Shown: positions 1 through 7,184 of the stretch, piece by piece
How positions within the stretch are numbered: position 1 is the first letter of the stretch
Layout: each line of letters starts with the position of its first letter
NCBI GenBank assembly: GCA_015259035.1
Contig: JABZHC010000006.1
Span: 1-34,021 of the forward strand
Length of the DNA stretch: 34,021 nt
From: Atopobium sp.
Lineage (GTDB): Bacteria > Actinomycetota > Coriobacteriia > Coriobacteriales > Atopobiaceae
Reading direction: 5' to 3'
The notes under the pieces: model-generated
Database searches by the model: none
What the model was told of the DNA's origin: nothing
What the model saw: only the letters and a program-made list of their open reading frames with translations
Translations under genes and position numbers: made by a program

Positions 1-1
1 G

Positions 2-1420
2 TTGACCATGCGTACCATTCACTCCGGTGGTGTTGCAGGTGCAGACGATATTACGCAGGGTCTTCCTACCGTTGCTCGTATGTTCGACGTCGTCGGCAAC
101 GTCAACGAGAAGATTCTTGGCCGCGAGGCTGACCTGGCTCCTGTTTCTGGTGTTCTTCACATTACTCCAGAGACTACCGAGTACCTGCTGCGTATTGTTG
201 ATGCAGACGATGCTTCCCGTGTTATCGAGGAGTGGCGTGTACCTGCATCTGTCCGCTTCATGCCTGGTATTGAGGATGGCGTTGTTGTCCGTGCTGGTGA
301 CCAGATTACCCGCGGCTTCGTCAACTTCCGTATGCTCCGTCGACTCACTGACATTGAGTCCACTATGCACACCTTCGTTGAGTCCGTTAAGGACGTCTAT
401 ACCTCTCAGGGTGTAGAACTCAACGATAAGCACATTGAGGTTATCGCACGTCAGATGCTTCGCCGTGTTCAGGTTACCAACCCAGGTGACTCTTCGTACC
501 TGCTTGGTCAGTACGTGGACCGCTATGTCTTTGCAGAGACTGTCCAGAACATTGCCCTTGCTGGTGGTACTCCACCAGAGGCAGAGCCAGCAATCCTTGG
601 TACTCTGAAGGTTGCAAGCTCTATTGATTCTTGGCTCTCCAGTGCATCGTTCATTCGTACTGCAGGCGTTCTTACCTCTGCAGCTATCGAGGGCGACGTT
701 GACCACCTGCTTGACCTCAAGTCCAACGTTATTGTTGGTAAGCAGATTCCTGCAGGTACTGGTCTCTCCGCATACAACGATGTTGAGCTTACCTACCATG
801 GCACCAAGATTGATGGCCCAACCTCTTCTCTTGCTAAGTCTCTTCCAGACTGGGCACCAGCAGAGCTTAAGGATATCGAGGAGCAGCTTCCTAAGCAGCT
901 TGACTGGGTCAACGAGGATTACAACGGTGGCGTTTACTCCAAGAATGGCCGTACGCTTTCAAGCGAGGACGCAAAGCTGTATCTCTTCGACGATCTTGGC
1001 GTGTCACAGCGTTGGACCAACAAGTTCAGCGAGGTTGGCATTGAGACCGTAGGCGATCTTATCGGTAAGACCGAGGAAGACCTGCTTCGTATCGATGGCA
1101 TTGGTGCAAAGGCAATCGAGGAGCTCCGCGATGGCCTTGAGGCTCGTAACCTCCTTTACATCCTTGAGCCAGAAGAGGATGAGGCAGATTCTGAGGATCT
1201 TTCTCAGCTGCTCAACATGGTCTTCTCGCCAGAAGGCGATGGCGGCTTGATGCTGGGCTCTGCAGCTCCATCCACGCACTCTGATTACACCGAGACACTC
1301 ATCGGTTCTTCTTCCGACGAGGTTAGCCCTGATGTAATCAACGAGGACCTTGGTTCTCTGGATGACCTTCTCAATCAGGTTGTCCGCATGGACGCTGAGG
1401 CAGACGGCGAAGACGAGTAA
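2..1420 (+). CDS. rpoC: RNA polymerase beta' subunit, C-terminal part (5' end outside window)
   Basis: This is the 3' part of the gene for the catalytic beta' subunit of RNA polymerase; the reading frame enters from upstream, so no start is claimed. Residues 1-260 of the visible part match the conserved C-terminal region, including the TMRT..HSGGVAGADDITQGLP segment (split here by a variable stretch), the HIEVIARQMLR stretch and the ending NVIVGKQIPAGTG. Beta' proteins usually stop soon after that point. This one continues for about 200 residues. Residues 332-384 of the fragment form a helix-hairpin-helix domain that aligns without gaps to the alpha-subunit CTD encoded in the same window (21 of 53 identical by eye). 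After it comes an acidic, Ser-rich tail ending in EADGEDE. It is followed by a strong terminator. Identity of the gene is certain; the role of the tail is inference. Confidence 0.97.
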   Translation: MTMRTIHSGGVAGADDITQGLPTVARMFDVVGNVNEKILGREADLAPVSGVLHITPETTEYLLRIVDADDASRVIEEWRVPASVRFMPGIEDGVVVRAGDQITRGFVNFRMLRRLTDIESTMHTFVESVKDVYTSQGVELNDKHIEVIARQMLRRVQVTNPGDSSYLLGQYVDRYVFAETVQNIALAGGTPPEAEPAILGTLKVASSIDSWLSSASFIRTAGVLTSAAIEGDVDHLLDLKSNVIVGKQIPAGTGLSAYNDVELTYHGTKIDGPTSSLAKSLPDWAPAELKDIEEQLPKQLDWVNEDYNGGVYSKNGRTLSSEDAKLYLFDDLGVSQRWTNKFSEVGIETVGDLIGKTEEDLLRIDGIGAKAIEELRDGLEARNLLYILEPEEDEADSEDLSQLLNMVFSPEGDGGLMLGSAAPSTHSDYTETLIGSSSDEVSPDVINEDLGSLDDLLNQVVRMDAEADGEDE

Positions 1421-1470
1421 ATAATCTCGCCTGATATATCAAACTTTTTCGGAGATTGACTCCGATACAG

Positions 1471-1505
1471 AAGAGGACTTCAGCCGTTAGCTGGAGTCCT
1501 CTTTT
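1471..1505 (+). terminator. Intrinsic terminator after rpoC
   Basis: A 14-bp stem (AAGAGGACTTCAGC at 1471-1484 pairing with 1490-1503, one G-U pair) closes a 5-nt loop and runs into TTTT. A smaller hairpin, TCGGAG/CTCCGA, lies just before it at 1449-1465. Together they end the rpoC transcript and isolate it from the nickel cluster. Confidence 0.9.
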
Positions 1506-1513
1506 AGTTACGC

Positions 1514-1540
1514 TTACAGAAGCGAGTATCGGTATATACT
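1514..1540 (+). promoter_or_regulatory. Possible promoter of the ArsR-hypB-hypA cluster
   Basis: A good -10 hexamer, TATACT, sits at 1535-1540, about 65 bases before the ArsR start. The -35 is poor (TTACAG at 1514-1519 with a 15-base spacer). The -10 overlaps an imperfect inverted repeat AGTAT-N6-ATACT (1525-1540), which would be a plausible operator for a self-regulating metal sensor. This is weak sequence evidence. Confidence 0.35.
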
Positions 1541-1605
1541 AATCTTTTATGAATTACGTTTGGTAAGTCATTTATTTTGCGGCTCTTAAAGGATAGGAAT
1601 AGCAA

Positions 1606-1989
1606 ATGGATAGTCACTCCCACGATTCCGAAAAATGCGAGCACACTCATTCTACGTGCGATTATGTTTCTGATCAGAAGCTGAATGAATACCTGGTAAA
1701 CGATGACATTATCTACGATGCAACCCAGATTTTTGATGCACTGTCTGATTTCACTCGATTCCAGATTTTGGGTGCTCTAGTAAATGGCGAGAAAAGCGTA
1801 ACAGAGCTACAAGAAATGCTTTCGGTATCTCAGTCAGCAACCTCTCACCAGTTGCGTCTTTTGCGCGACCGCGGTCTTGTCAATGCAAAAAGAGATGGCA
1901 GAAAAGTTATCTATTCACTTGCAGATGAGCACGTCACAACGCTAATCCGCGTTGGCCTTGCACACGCCGCACACCTTTTAGGTCATTAA
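1606..1989 (+). CDS. ArsR/SmtB-family metal-sensing repressor, NmtR/SmtB-like
   Basis: This is a 127-residue winged-helix repressor. The core at about 40-105 has the ArsR pattern (DALSDFTRFQILGAL, then a recognition helix around SQSATSHQLRLLRDRGLV and a wing RDGRKVIYSL). The last helix holds D107-x-H109-x10-H120-x2-H123, the alpha-5 metal site known from SmtB, CzrA and NmtR that senses Zn, Co or Ni. The N-terminus adds a metal-binding-like patch with H4, H6, C11, H13, H15 and C18. There is no alpha-3 CxC site, so it is not an arsenic or cadmium type. It is the first gene of a run with hypB and hypA, so nickel is the likely signal. ATG at 1606 follows AGGATAGG. The family is clear; the specific metal is inference. 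Confidence 0.88.
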   Translation: MDSHSHDSEKCEHTHSTCDYVSDQKLNEYLVNDDIIYDATQIFDALSDFTRFQILGALVNGEKSVTELQEMLSVSQSATSHQLRLLRDRGLVNAKRDGRKVIYSLADEHVTTLIRVGLAHAAHLLGH

Positions 1990-2018
1990 CATACGTATCG
2001 GAATTGTGGAGAGAACTT

Positions 2019-2693
2019 ATGGGTGAGTATCGCATCATTGAAGTTAAGCAGAGTGTTTTTGCAGCTAACGAGAAAAGCGCCGATCAACTAAGAGAAGAAA
2101 TGAAGAAAAAGGGAACTCTGCTGGTAAACCTTATGTCTTCTCCAGGTTCTGGCAAAACTACCACCCTTAAAAAGACCATTGCTGCCCTGAAAGATAAGGT
2201 TTCCATTGCTGTTATGGAAGCTGATATTGATTCAGATGTTGATGCGGCTGCTATTTCAGAAACGGGCGTGAAAGCCATTCAGCTGCATACTGGCGGCATG
2301 TGTCACCTCGATGCGCATATGTGCGCTCAGGGTCTTGAAGGTCTCAATGCAGGTGATGTGGACCTTATCTTTTTAGAGAACGTTGGGAACTTGGTATGTC
2401 CGGCAGAGTTTGACACCGGTGCCGGCGTAAACGTCACTATTCTTTCTGTTCCCGAAGGCGACGATAAGCCGTTGAAATACCCTTTGATGTATCAGGTCTG
2501 TGATGTGGTGCTTGTTAACAAAATAGACGTAGCACCGTATTTTGATTTTGACCTGGAAAAACTCAAGGAAAATGTGGCCCTTAGAAATCCAAAGGCGGTT
2601 GTTATTCCTTTCTCTGCCAAAACTGGGGAAGGATTAGACGCTTGGACTGAATGGCTTTCTTGCAAAGTTGCTGAGTGGAAAAGCAGTCAGTAA
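2019..2693 (+). CDS. hypB: Hydrogenase/urease nickel incorporation GTPase HypB
   Basis: HypB is the GTPase that, with HypA, delivers nickel to NiFe hydrogenase (and in some bacteria urease) precursors in the cytoplasm. This 224-residue protein has the P-loop SPGSGKTT (41-48), the metal-site motif TGGMCHLDA with C95 and H96, ENVGNLVCPAEFD with C127, and the NKID guanine-specificity motif (167-170). It lacks the N-terminal His-rich or CxxCGC nickel-storage segments found in some HypB proteins. The ATG at 2019 is preferred over an in-frame TTG at 2004 because GGAGAG lies 6 bases upstream and the family N-terminus starts here. It follows the ArsR gene by 29 bases and precedes the oxidoreductase by 47. 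Confidence 0.95.
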   Translation: MGEYRIIEVKQSVFAANEKSADQLREEMKKKGTLLVNLMSSPGSGKTTTLKKTIAALKDKVSIAVMEADIDSDVDAAAISETGVKAIQLHTGGMCHLDAHMCAQGLEGLNAGDVDLIFLENVGNLVCPAEFDTGAGVNVTILSVPEGDDKPLKYPLMYQVCDVVLVNKIDVAPYFDFDLEKLKENVALRNPKAVVIPFSAKTGEGLDAWTEWLSCKVAEWKSSQ

Positions 2694-2740
2694 CCAATGG
2701 CTAGCGCTTAAAGAATGTCTTATGCCTGATAGGAGAGGTC

Positions 2741-5700
2741 ATGGCAGAGGAAGTACCAGCACGTAAGACTCCAAAAGGTCAAAATGCCATGCGCGGCAGT
2801 CTTACTGATGAAGAAATTGCACGCAGAAACGTATTGCCAACTACTAACCCTGCTGGCGGTCCTACTCGCATACTCGCTCAAAATCACATTACTGAAAATG
2901 ACGAGGTAGTTCATTACAAAACTGTAGATCCAAATGAGCCTGGACCAGCTTCTTCTGAGCAATTTAAGCCTCTTGTAAGAGATGAAGTTCAAAAAATTAC
3001 GAGTCGCCTTGGTCACAAAATTGTAAAAGATGACCCAGAATATTGGGGCATAGCAGCAATTATGACTGAGGAAGAAGCTGCGGTAACCAAATACATGAAG
3101 GTTCGCCAGCCAGTTACCTTAGAGGAGCTTTGCAAGCGTACTGGAAAAACTGCGGGGGAGCTTCAGCCTATCCTAGACACCCTGTCTGTAAAGGGCATGA
3201 TTGAGTACAACTGGGAAAACAAGAGCAAGCAAAAGCAGTATGTTCTTCCTATGTTTGTTCCTGGCTCCGCAGAGTTTACCGTGATGAACGAGCGTCAACT
3301 CGAAGAACATCCCGAGATGGGTTCTTTGTTTGAGCGTATGACCTATTTACCGCTCAAAAATGTCACCAAGTTAGTTCCTGAAGGTGGCGCGGGCGTTGGT
3401 ATGCATGTCATTCCTGTTGAACGATCCATCGAGCAGGTAAATCACACAGTTACTGTTGAGCATATTTCGCATTGGCTCAAGAAATACGATAGATATGCTG
3501 CAACTCCCTGTTCTTGTCGCCTTGCTGAGCGAGTTCGTGGCGACGGCTGTGCTGACGATCCAGAAGATTGGTGTCTTGCCATTGGAGATATGGCTGATTA
3601 CTGTGTAGAAACAGGAAAAGGCCACTATATTACCTACGATGAGGTTATCGATATCTGTACAAAGGCCGAGAAAAACGGTTTTGTTCATCAGATTACCAAC
3701 ATTGACGGTGAAGATAAGATCTTTGCTATTTGCAACTGCAACGTAAATGTTTGCTATGCACTCAGAACTTCTCAGCTGTTTAATACGCCTAATTTGTCTC
3801 GTTCCGCTTTTGTGGCTCACGTTGATGAAGAAAAATGTGTTGCTTGTGGTGGGTGCGTAGAGGTTTGTCCAGCTGGAGCCCCTCAATTAGGTCAGAAACT
3901 TCCTACTAGGAAGGGCAAAATTTCCTACCCAACTCAGGATCTTCCAGATGATAAGTTCTGGGGAGAGCCTGACTGGGATTGGAATTATAAAAATAACAAC
4001 CGTATTGAGTGCCACGATACCGGTACCGCTCCTTGTAAGGTTGCCTGTCCAGCGCATATTTCTGTTCAGGGTTATCTGCGTATGGCTGCTGAAGGTCGCT
4101 ATCGAGATGCGCTTGAGCTCATCAAAAAAGAAAATCCATTCCCTGCTGTTTGTGGTCGCGTTTGCAATAAACGTTGCGAGGCAGCGTGTACGCGAGGAAC
4201 TATTGACCAGGCAGTAGCCATTGATGACGTTAAGAAATTTATTGCTCAAAAAGATCTTGAGGCAGAACATCGCTTTATTCCAGAGCCAGTTATCCCGTCA
4301 AATAGAGGCCGATTCAACCAGAAAATTGCCATTATTGGTGCAGGTCCAGCCGGCCTGTCCTGTGCATATTACCTGGCAGAACGCGGTTACAACCCCGTTG
4401 TTTTTGAGAAGAACCTTCTTCCTGGCGGAATGATGGTATATGGCATCCCTTCTTACAAGCTCGAGAAAAACGTTGTTGCCGCAGAGATTGACGTTCTTAA
4501 AGAAATGGGCGTTGAGATTCGCTGTGGTGTTGAGGTAGGAAAAGACATAACCCTTGATGAACTGCGTGCTCAAGGCTTTATTGGTTTTTATGTTGCCATT
4601 GGTTGCCAGGGCGGTAGAAAGGCCAATATTGCTGGAGAAGACGCCGATGGGGTTATTTCTGCTGTTGATTTCTTGCATTTTGTAACCGAACATCCTCTGC
4701 ATGAAGTACCTGGAAAGACAGTGGTCATTGGCGGCGGTAATGTTGCCATTGATGCGGCTCGAGTCTCTGCTCGTTGCGGATCAGAGTCAGTTACTATGGT
4801 GTGCCTAGAGCAGCCAGATGAGATGCCTGCACTACCAGAAGAAATCACAGAAGCGCAGGAAGATGGTGTGTCAATCAAGAATGGTTGGGGACCTGCTTTT
4901 ATTGCCACGGATGAGCAAGGACACGTTTGCGGCGTGATGTTTAAATGCTGTATGCGGGTTTTTGACAATGATAAGCGTTTCTCGCCTTGTTTTGATGACG
5001 AGCAAACAATGTATCTTGAGGCAGATGCAGTGGTCTTGTCTATTGGACAAACCGTTGAGTGGGGAAGTCTTTTGGAGGGAGAGGCAGTTGAGCTTACGCG
5101 CGGCAATTTTGCGCGTGCTGATTCCCAGACGTATCAGACTGCTCAGCCCGATGTCTTTGTGGGTGGAGACGTGTACACGGGTCCTCGCTTTGTTATCGAT
5201 GCTATTGCCGCAGGTCATGAAGCTGCTGTTTCACTGCATCGTTTTGTGCAGAAAGGCTCTTCTTTGACTATTGGCCGTAACCAGCGCCATTATGTTGAGC
5301 TTGATAAATCTGACGCAGCAGTTGAGTCTTGTGGATACGATCACGCAGGTCGTCAGCGTTCCGCATGCGATTCAGTTAAAAACATCAGGCATAACTGGAC
5401 AGATCCTAGCCATACTTTTACGCCAGAGCAAATCAGAATCGAGACCGCACGCTGCTTGAAGTGCGGCGCTTCAATTGTTGATGCAAATAAGTGTATTGGT
5501 TGTGGTCTCTGTACTACACGCTGCGAGTTTGATGCAATTCACCTGTTCCGAGACAATCCTCACTGTTCAGATATGGTTGCCGCAGAGCATAAGGCGGGAA
5601 AAATTCTCTCGTATGTTGGAAAACGTGCGGTAAAGATTATTAAGAACCCCGCGAGAAAAACTAAGACTCCTAAGCCTCAGTCTCATGTCACAACCGATGA

Positions 5701-5746
5701 GCTTGGTAATCCCGTTGCCTCAGGCAGTACTGGTATTTCAAGCTAA
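2741..5746 (+). CDS. Multi-domain Fe-S/FAD NAD(P)H oxidoreductase (winged-helix + ferredoxin + GltD-like fusion)
   Basis: This 1001-residue fusion has domains in the following order. A winged-helix-like segment lies at about 105-170 (VTLEELCKRTGKTAGEL..LSVKGMIEY). A Cys-rich region has CSCR at 257-260, C270, C278, C288 and CNCNVNVC at 331-338. A 4Fe-4S ferredoxin motif C366xxC369xxC372xxxC376P follows. Next is a glutamate-synthase-small-subunit-type (GltD/NfnB-like) module with Cys at 432, 436, 471, 475, 479 and 483, the FAD-binding GAGPAGLSCAYYL (533-545) and the NAD(P)-binding VVIGGGNVAIDAAR (661-674). A C-terminal cluster has C905xxC908 and C918xxC921xxC924xxxC928. The architecture predicts electron transfer between NAD(P)H and ferredoxin or another Fe-S partner. 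Its partner is not in the window. Placement between hypB and hypA suggests a link to hydrogenase metabolism. ATG follows AGGAGAGG. The redox class is firm; the exact reaction is unknown. Confidence 0.88.
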   Translation: MAEEVPARKTPKGQNAMRGSLTDEEIARRNVLPTTNPAGGPTRILAQNHITENDEVVHYKTVDPNEPGPASSEQFKPLVRDEVQKITSRLGHKIVKDDPEYWGIAAIMTEEEAAVTKYMKVRQPVTLEELCKRTGKTAGELQPILDTLSVKGMIEYNWENKSKQKQYVLPMFVPGSAEFTVMNERQLEEHPEMGSLFERMTYLPLKNVTKLVPEGGAGVGMHVIPVERSIEQVNHTVTVEHISHWLKKYDRYAATPCSCRLAERVRGDGCADDPEDWCLAIGDMADYCVETGKGHYITYDEVIDICTKAEKNGFVHQITNIDGEDKIFAICNCNVNVCYALRTSQLFNTPNLSRSAFVAHVDEEKCVACGGCVEVCPAGAPQLGQKLPTRKGKISYPTQDLPDDKFWGEPDWDWNYKNNNRIECHDTGTAPCKVACPAHISVQGYLRMAAEGRYRDALELIKKENPFPAVCGRVCNKRCEAACTRGTIDQAVAIDDVKKFIAQKDLEAEHRFIPEPVIPSNRGRFNQKIAIIGAGPAGLSCAYYLAERGYNPVVFEKNLLPGGMMVYGIPSYKLEKNVVAAEIDVLKEMGVEIRCGVEVGKDITLDELRAQGFIGFYVAIGCQGGRKANIAGEDADGVISAVDFLHFVTEHPLHEVPGKTVVIGGGNVAIDAARVSARCGSESVTMVCLEQPDEMPALPEEITEAQEDGVSIKNGWGPAFIATDEQGHVCGVMFKCCMRVFDNDKRFSPCFDDEQTMYLEADAVVLSIGQTVEWGSLLEGEAVELTRGNFARADSQTYQTAQPDVFVGGDVYTGPRFVIDAIAAGHEAAVSLHRFVQKGSSLTIGRNQRHYVELDKSDAAVESCGYDHAGRQRSACDSVKNIRHNWTDPSHTFTPEQIRIETARCLKCGASIVDANKCIGCGLCTTRCEFDAIHLFRDNPHCSDMVAAEHKAGKILSYVGKRAVKIIKNPARKTKTPKPQSHVTTDELGNPVASGSTGISS

Positions 5747-5769
5747 CGTGCAAATAGAAATCAACTAAC

Positions 5770-6114
5770 ATGCATGAGCTGGGAATTGCGTTTTACCTCA
5801 TAGATATGGTTGAAGACCTGGGAAAACAAAACAACCTCACTTCAGTTGCGCGCGTAAAGTTGCAGCTAGGGGAGGTATCTGGAGTTGTTCCAACGTATTT
5901 GTTGGATGTATGGCGCTGGGCAGCAGATCGCACAGAACTGCTGCATGGAGCGCAGCTAGAAATTGAAGAAGTACCAGCTCTAACACAGTGTTTATCGTGC
6001 AATAAAACGTACGCTACGGTAACGTATGGTCGCACATGCCCTTATTGTTCTAGCGAGAAAACCGAACTCATCCAAGGCTTAGAAATTGAGCTTGCTGAGA
6101 TTGAGGCTACCTAG
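5770..6114 (+). CDS. hypA: Hydrogenase nickel-insertion accessory protein HypA
   Basis: HypA binds nickel and hands it to hydrogenase precursors together with HypB. This 114-residue protein starts MHEL, giving the required N-terminal nickel ligands H2 and E3, which fixes the ATG at 5770. The structural zinc site is C74xxC77 and C90xxC93. The length fits the family. It lies 23 bases after the oxidoreductase stop, and no clear Shine-Dalgarno sequence precedes it, so translation may depend on the upstream gene. No HypC, D, E, F or hydrogenase structural gene is visible nearby. Confidence 0.95.
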   Translation: MHELGIAFYLIDMVEDLGKQNNLTSVARVKLQLGEVSGVVPTYLLDVWRWAADRTELLHGAQLEIEEVPALTQCLSCNKTYATVTYGRTCPYCSSEKTELIQGLEIELAEIEAT

Positions 6115-6135
6115 CATTTGTAATTTCTATGAAGT

Positions 6136-6161
6136 ATGGATACGCCCGGCACAGTGGCTTG
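6136..6161 (+). promoter_or_regulatory. Element shared with the rplC upstream region
   Basis: ATGGATACGCCCGG (6136-6149) occurs again, exactly, at 10757-10770 upstream of rplC. In both places similarity continues (CAG-T/C-GG-C/T-TTG) up to a TTGAC hexamer. Here the element directly abuts the rpsL -35 box. It may be an activator or UP-type site for r-protein operons. Confidence 0.45.
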
Positions 6162-6190
6162 TTGACATGTGGCTTTCATCAGCGTAAAGT
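6162..6190 (+). promoter_or_regulatory. Promoter of the str operon (rpsL)
   Basis: Consensus -35 TTGACA (6162-6167), a 17-base spacer and -10 TAAAGT (6185-6190) make a strong housekeeping-sigma promoter. The transcript would carry a leader of about 80 bases before the rpsL start at 6280. Confidence 0.82.
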
Positions 6191-6279
6191 ACTTCCCTGC
6201 GTAATTCCAAGGGGACAGTGCTGTGTCGCCTTTCGAATATGTAAAACTGCAGGTAGATAGGTATAAGAAGGAGAAGATC

Positions 6280-6651
6280 TTGCCTACTATTAACCAGCTC
6301 GTACGTAAGGGCCGCGTGAGCGTCAAGTCAAAGTCCAAGAACGCCGCTCTTCAGCACAACCCACAGAAGCGTGGTGTTTGCACCCGCGTTTTCACCACTA
6401 CGCCAAAGAAGCCTAACTCAGCACTCCGTAAGGTTGCTCGTGTTCGTCTTGTTAATGGCATTGAGGTAACCGCTTACATTCCTGGTGAGGGCCACAACCT
6501 CCAGGAGCACTCCATTGTTCTGGTTCGTGGCGGCCGTGTCCGTGACCTTCCTGGTGTTCGTTACAAGGTTGTTCGCGGTGCATTCGACTGCGCAGCAGTT
6601 CAGAATCGTGCTCAGGGCCGTTCCCGTTACGGCACTAAGCGTGCTAAGTAA
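6280..6651 (+). CDS. rpsL: 30S ribosomal protein S12
   Basis: S12 sits at the decoding centre of the small subunit. The 123-residue protein starts MPTINQLVRKGR, so the start is the TTG at 6280, with AAGGAG 6 bases upstream; an ATG at 6223 would add 19 non-homologous residues. The decoding loop TTTPKKPNSALRK is intact, with K43 unchanged. Position 88 in the loop GGRVxDLPG is Arg (codon CGT, 6541-6543) instead of the usual Lys. K88R is a known streptomycin-resistance substitution in other bacteria. It is the first gene of rpsL-rpsG-fusA-rpsJ behind a strong promoter. Confidence 0.97.
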   Translation: MPTINQLVRKGRVSVKSKSKNAALQHNPQKRGVCTRVFTTTPKKPNSALRKVARVRLVNGIEVTAYIPGEGHNLQEHSIVLVRGGRVRDLPGVRYKVVRGAFDCAAVQNRAQGRSRYGTKRAK

Positions 6652-6689
6652 TCACGTCCACTACTCGAACTAGTTCTTAGGAGATTAAT

Positions 6690-7160
6690 ATGCCGCGTCG
6701 CGCAGCAGCAGTACGTCGTGAGGTTATGCCTGACGCCGTCTACAACAATCGTCTGGTAACCCAGCTCATTAACAAGGTCCTTCTCGACGGCAAGAAAGCA
6801 ACCGCAGAGCGCATTGTCTACGGTGCATTTGACATCGTCGCAGAGAAGACTGGCGAGGATGCCCTCACTGTCTTCAAGAAGGCTATGGATAACATTCGCC
6901 CAACACTCGAGGTTAAGCCTAAGCGTGTTGGTGGCGCTACTTACCAGGTTCCAATGGAGGTCAACTCCCGCCGTGCAACTACTCTTGCTATCCGCTGGAT
7001 GGTCACTTTCAGCCGTAGCCGTAAAGAGAAGACCATGGCAGAGCGTCTTGCAAACGAGATCATCGACGCAACTAACGGCGTAGGTGCATCCGTCAAGCGC
7101 CGCGAGGACCTGTACAAGATGGCTGAGGCCAACCGCGCCTTCTCCCACTACCGCTTCTAG
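6690..7160 (+). CDS. rpsG: 30S ribosomal protein S7
   Basis: S7 nucleates assembly of the 30S head by binding the 3' domain of 16S rRNA. It has 156 residues, the normal length. The N-terminus MPRRAAAVRREVMPD and the blocks KVLLDGKK, VKPKRVGGATYQVP and the end AEANRAFSHYRF are characteristic. ATG at 6690 follows AGGAGA. It lies 38 bases after rpsL and 24 before fusA, in the same operon. Confidence 0.98.
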   Translation: MPRRAAAVRREVMPDAVYNNRLVTQLINKVLLDGKKATAERIVYGAFDIVAEKTGEDALTVFKKAMDNIRPTLEVKPKRVGGATYQVPMEVNSRRATTLAIRWMVTFSRSRKEKTMAERLANEIIDATNGVGASVKRREDLYKMAEANRAFSHYRF

Positions 7161-7184
7161 TCGGAATTCAGGAGTAGCAAACAA

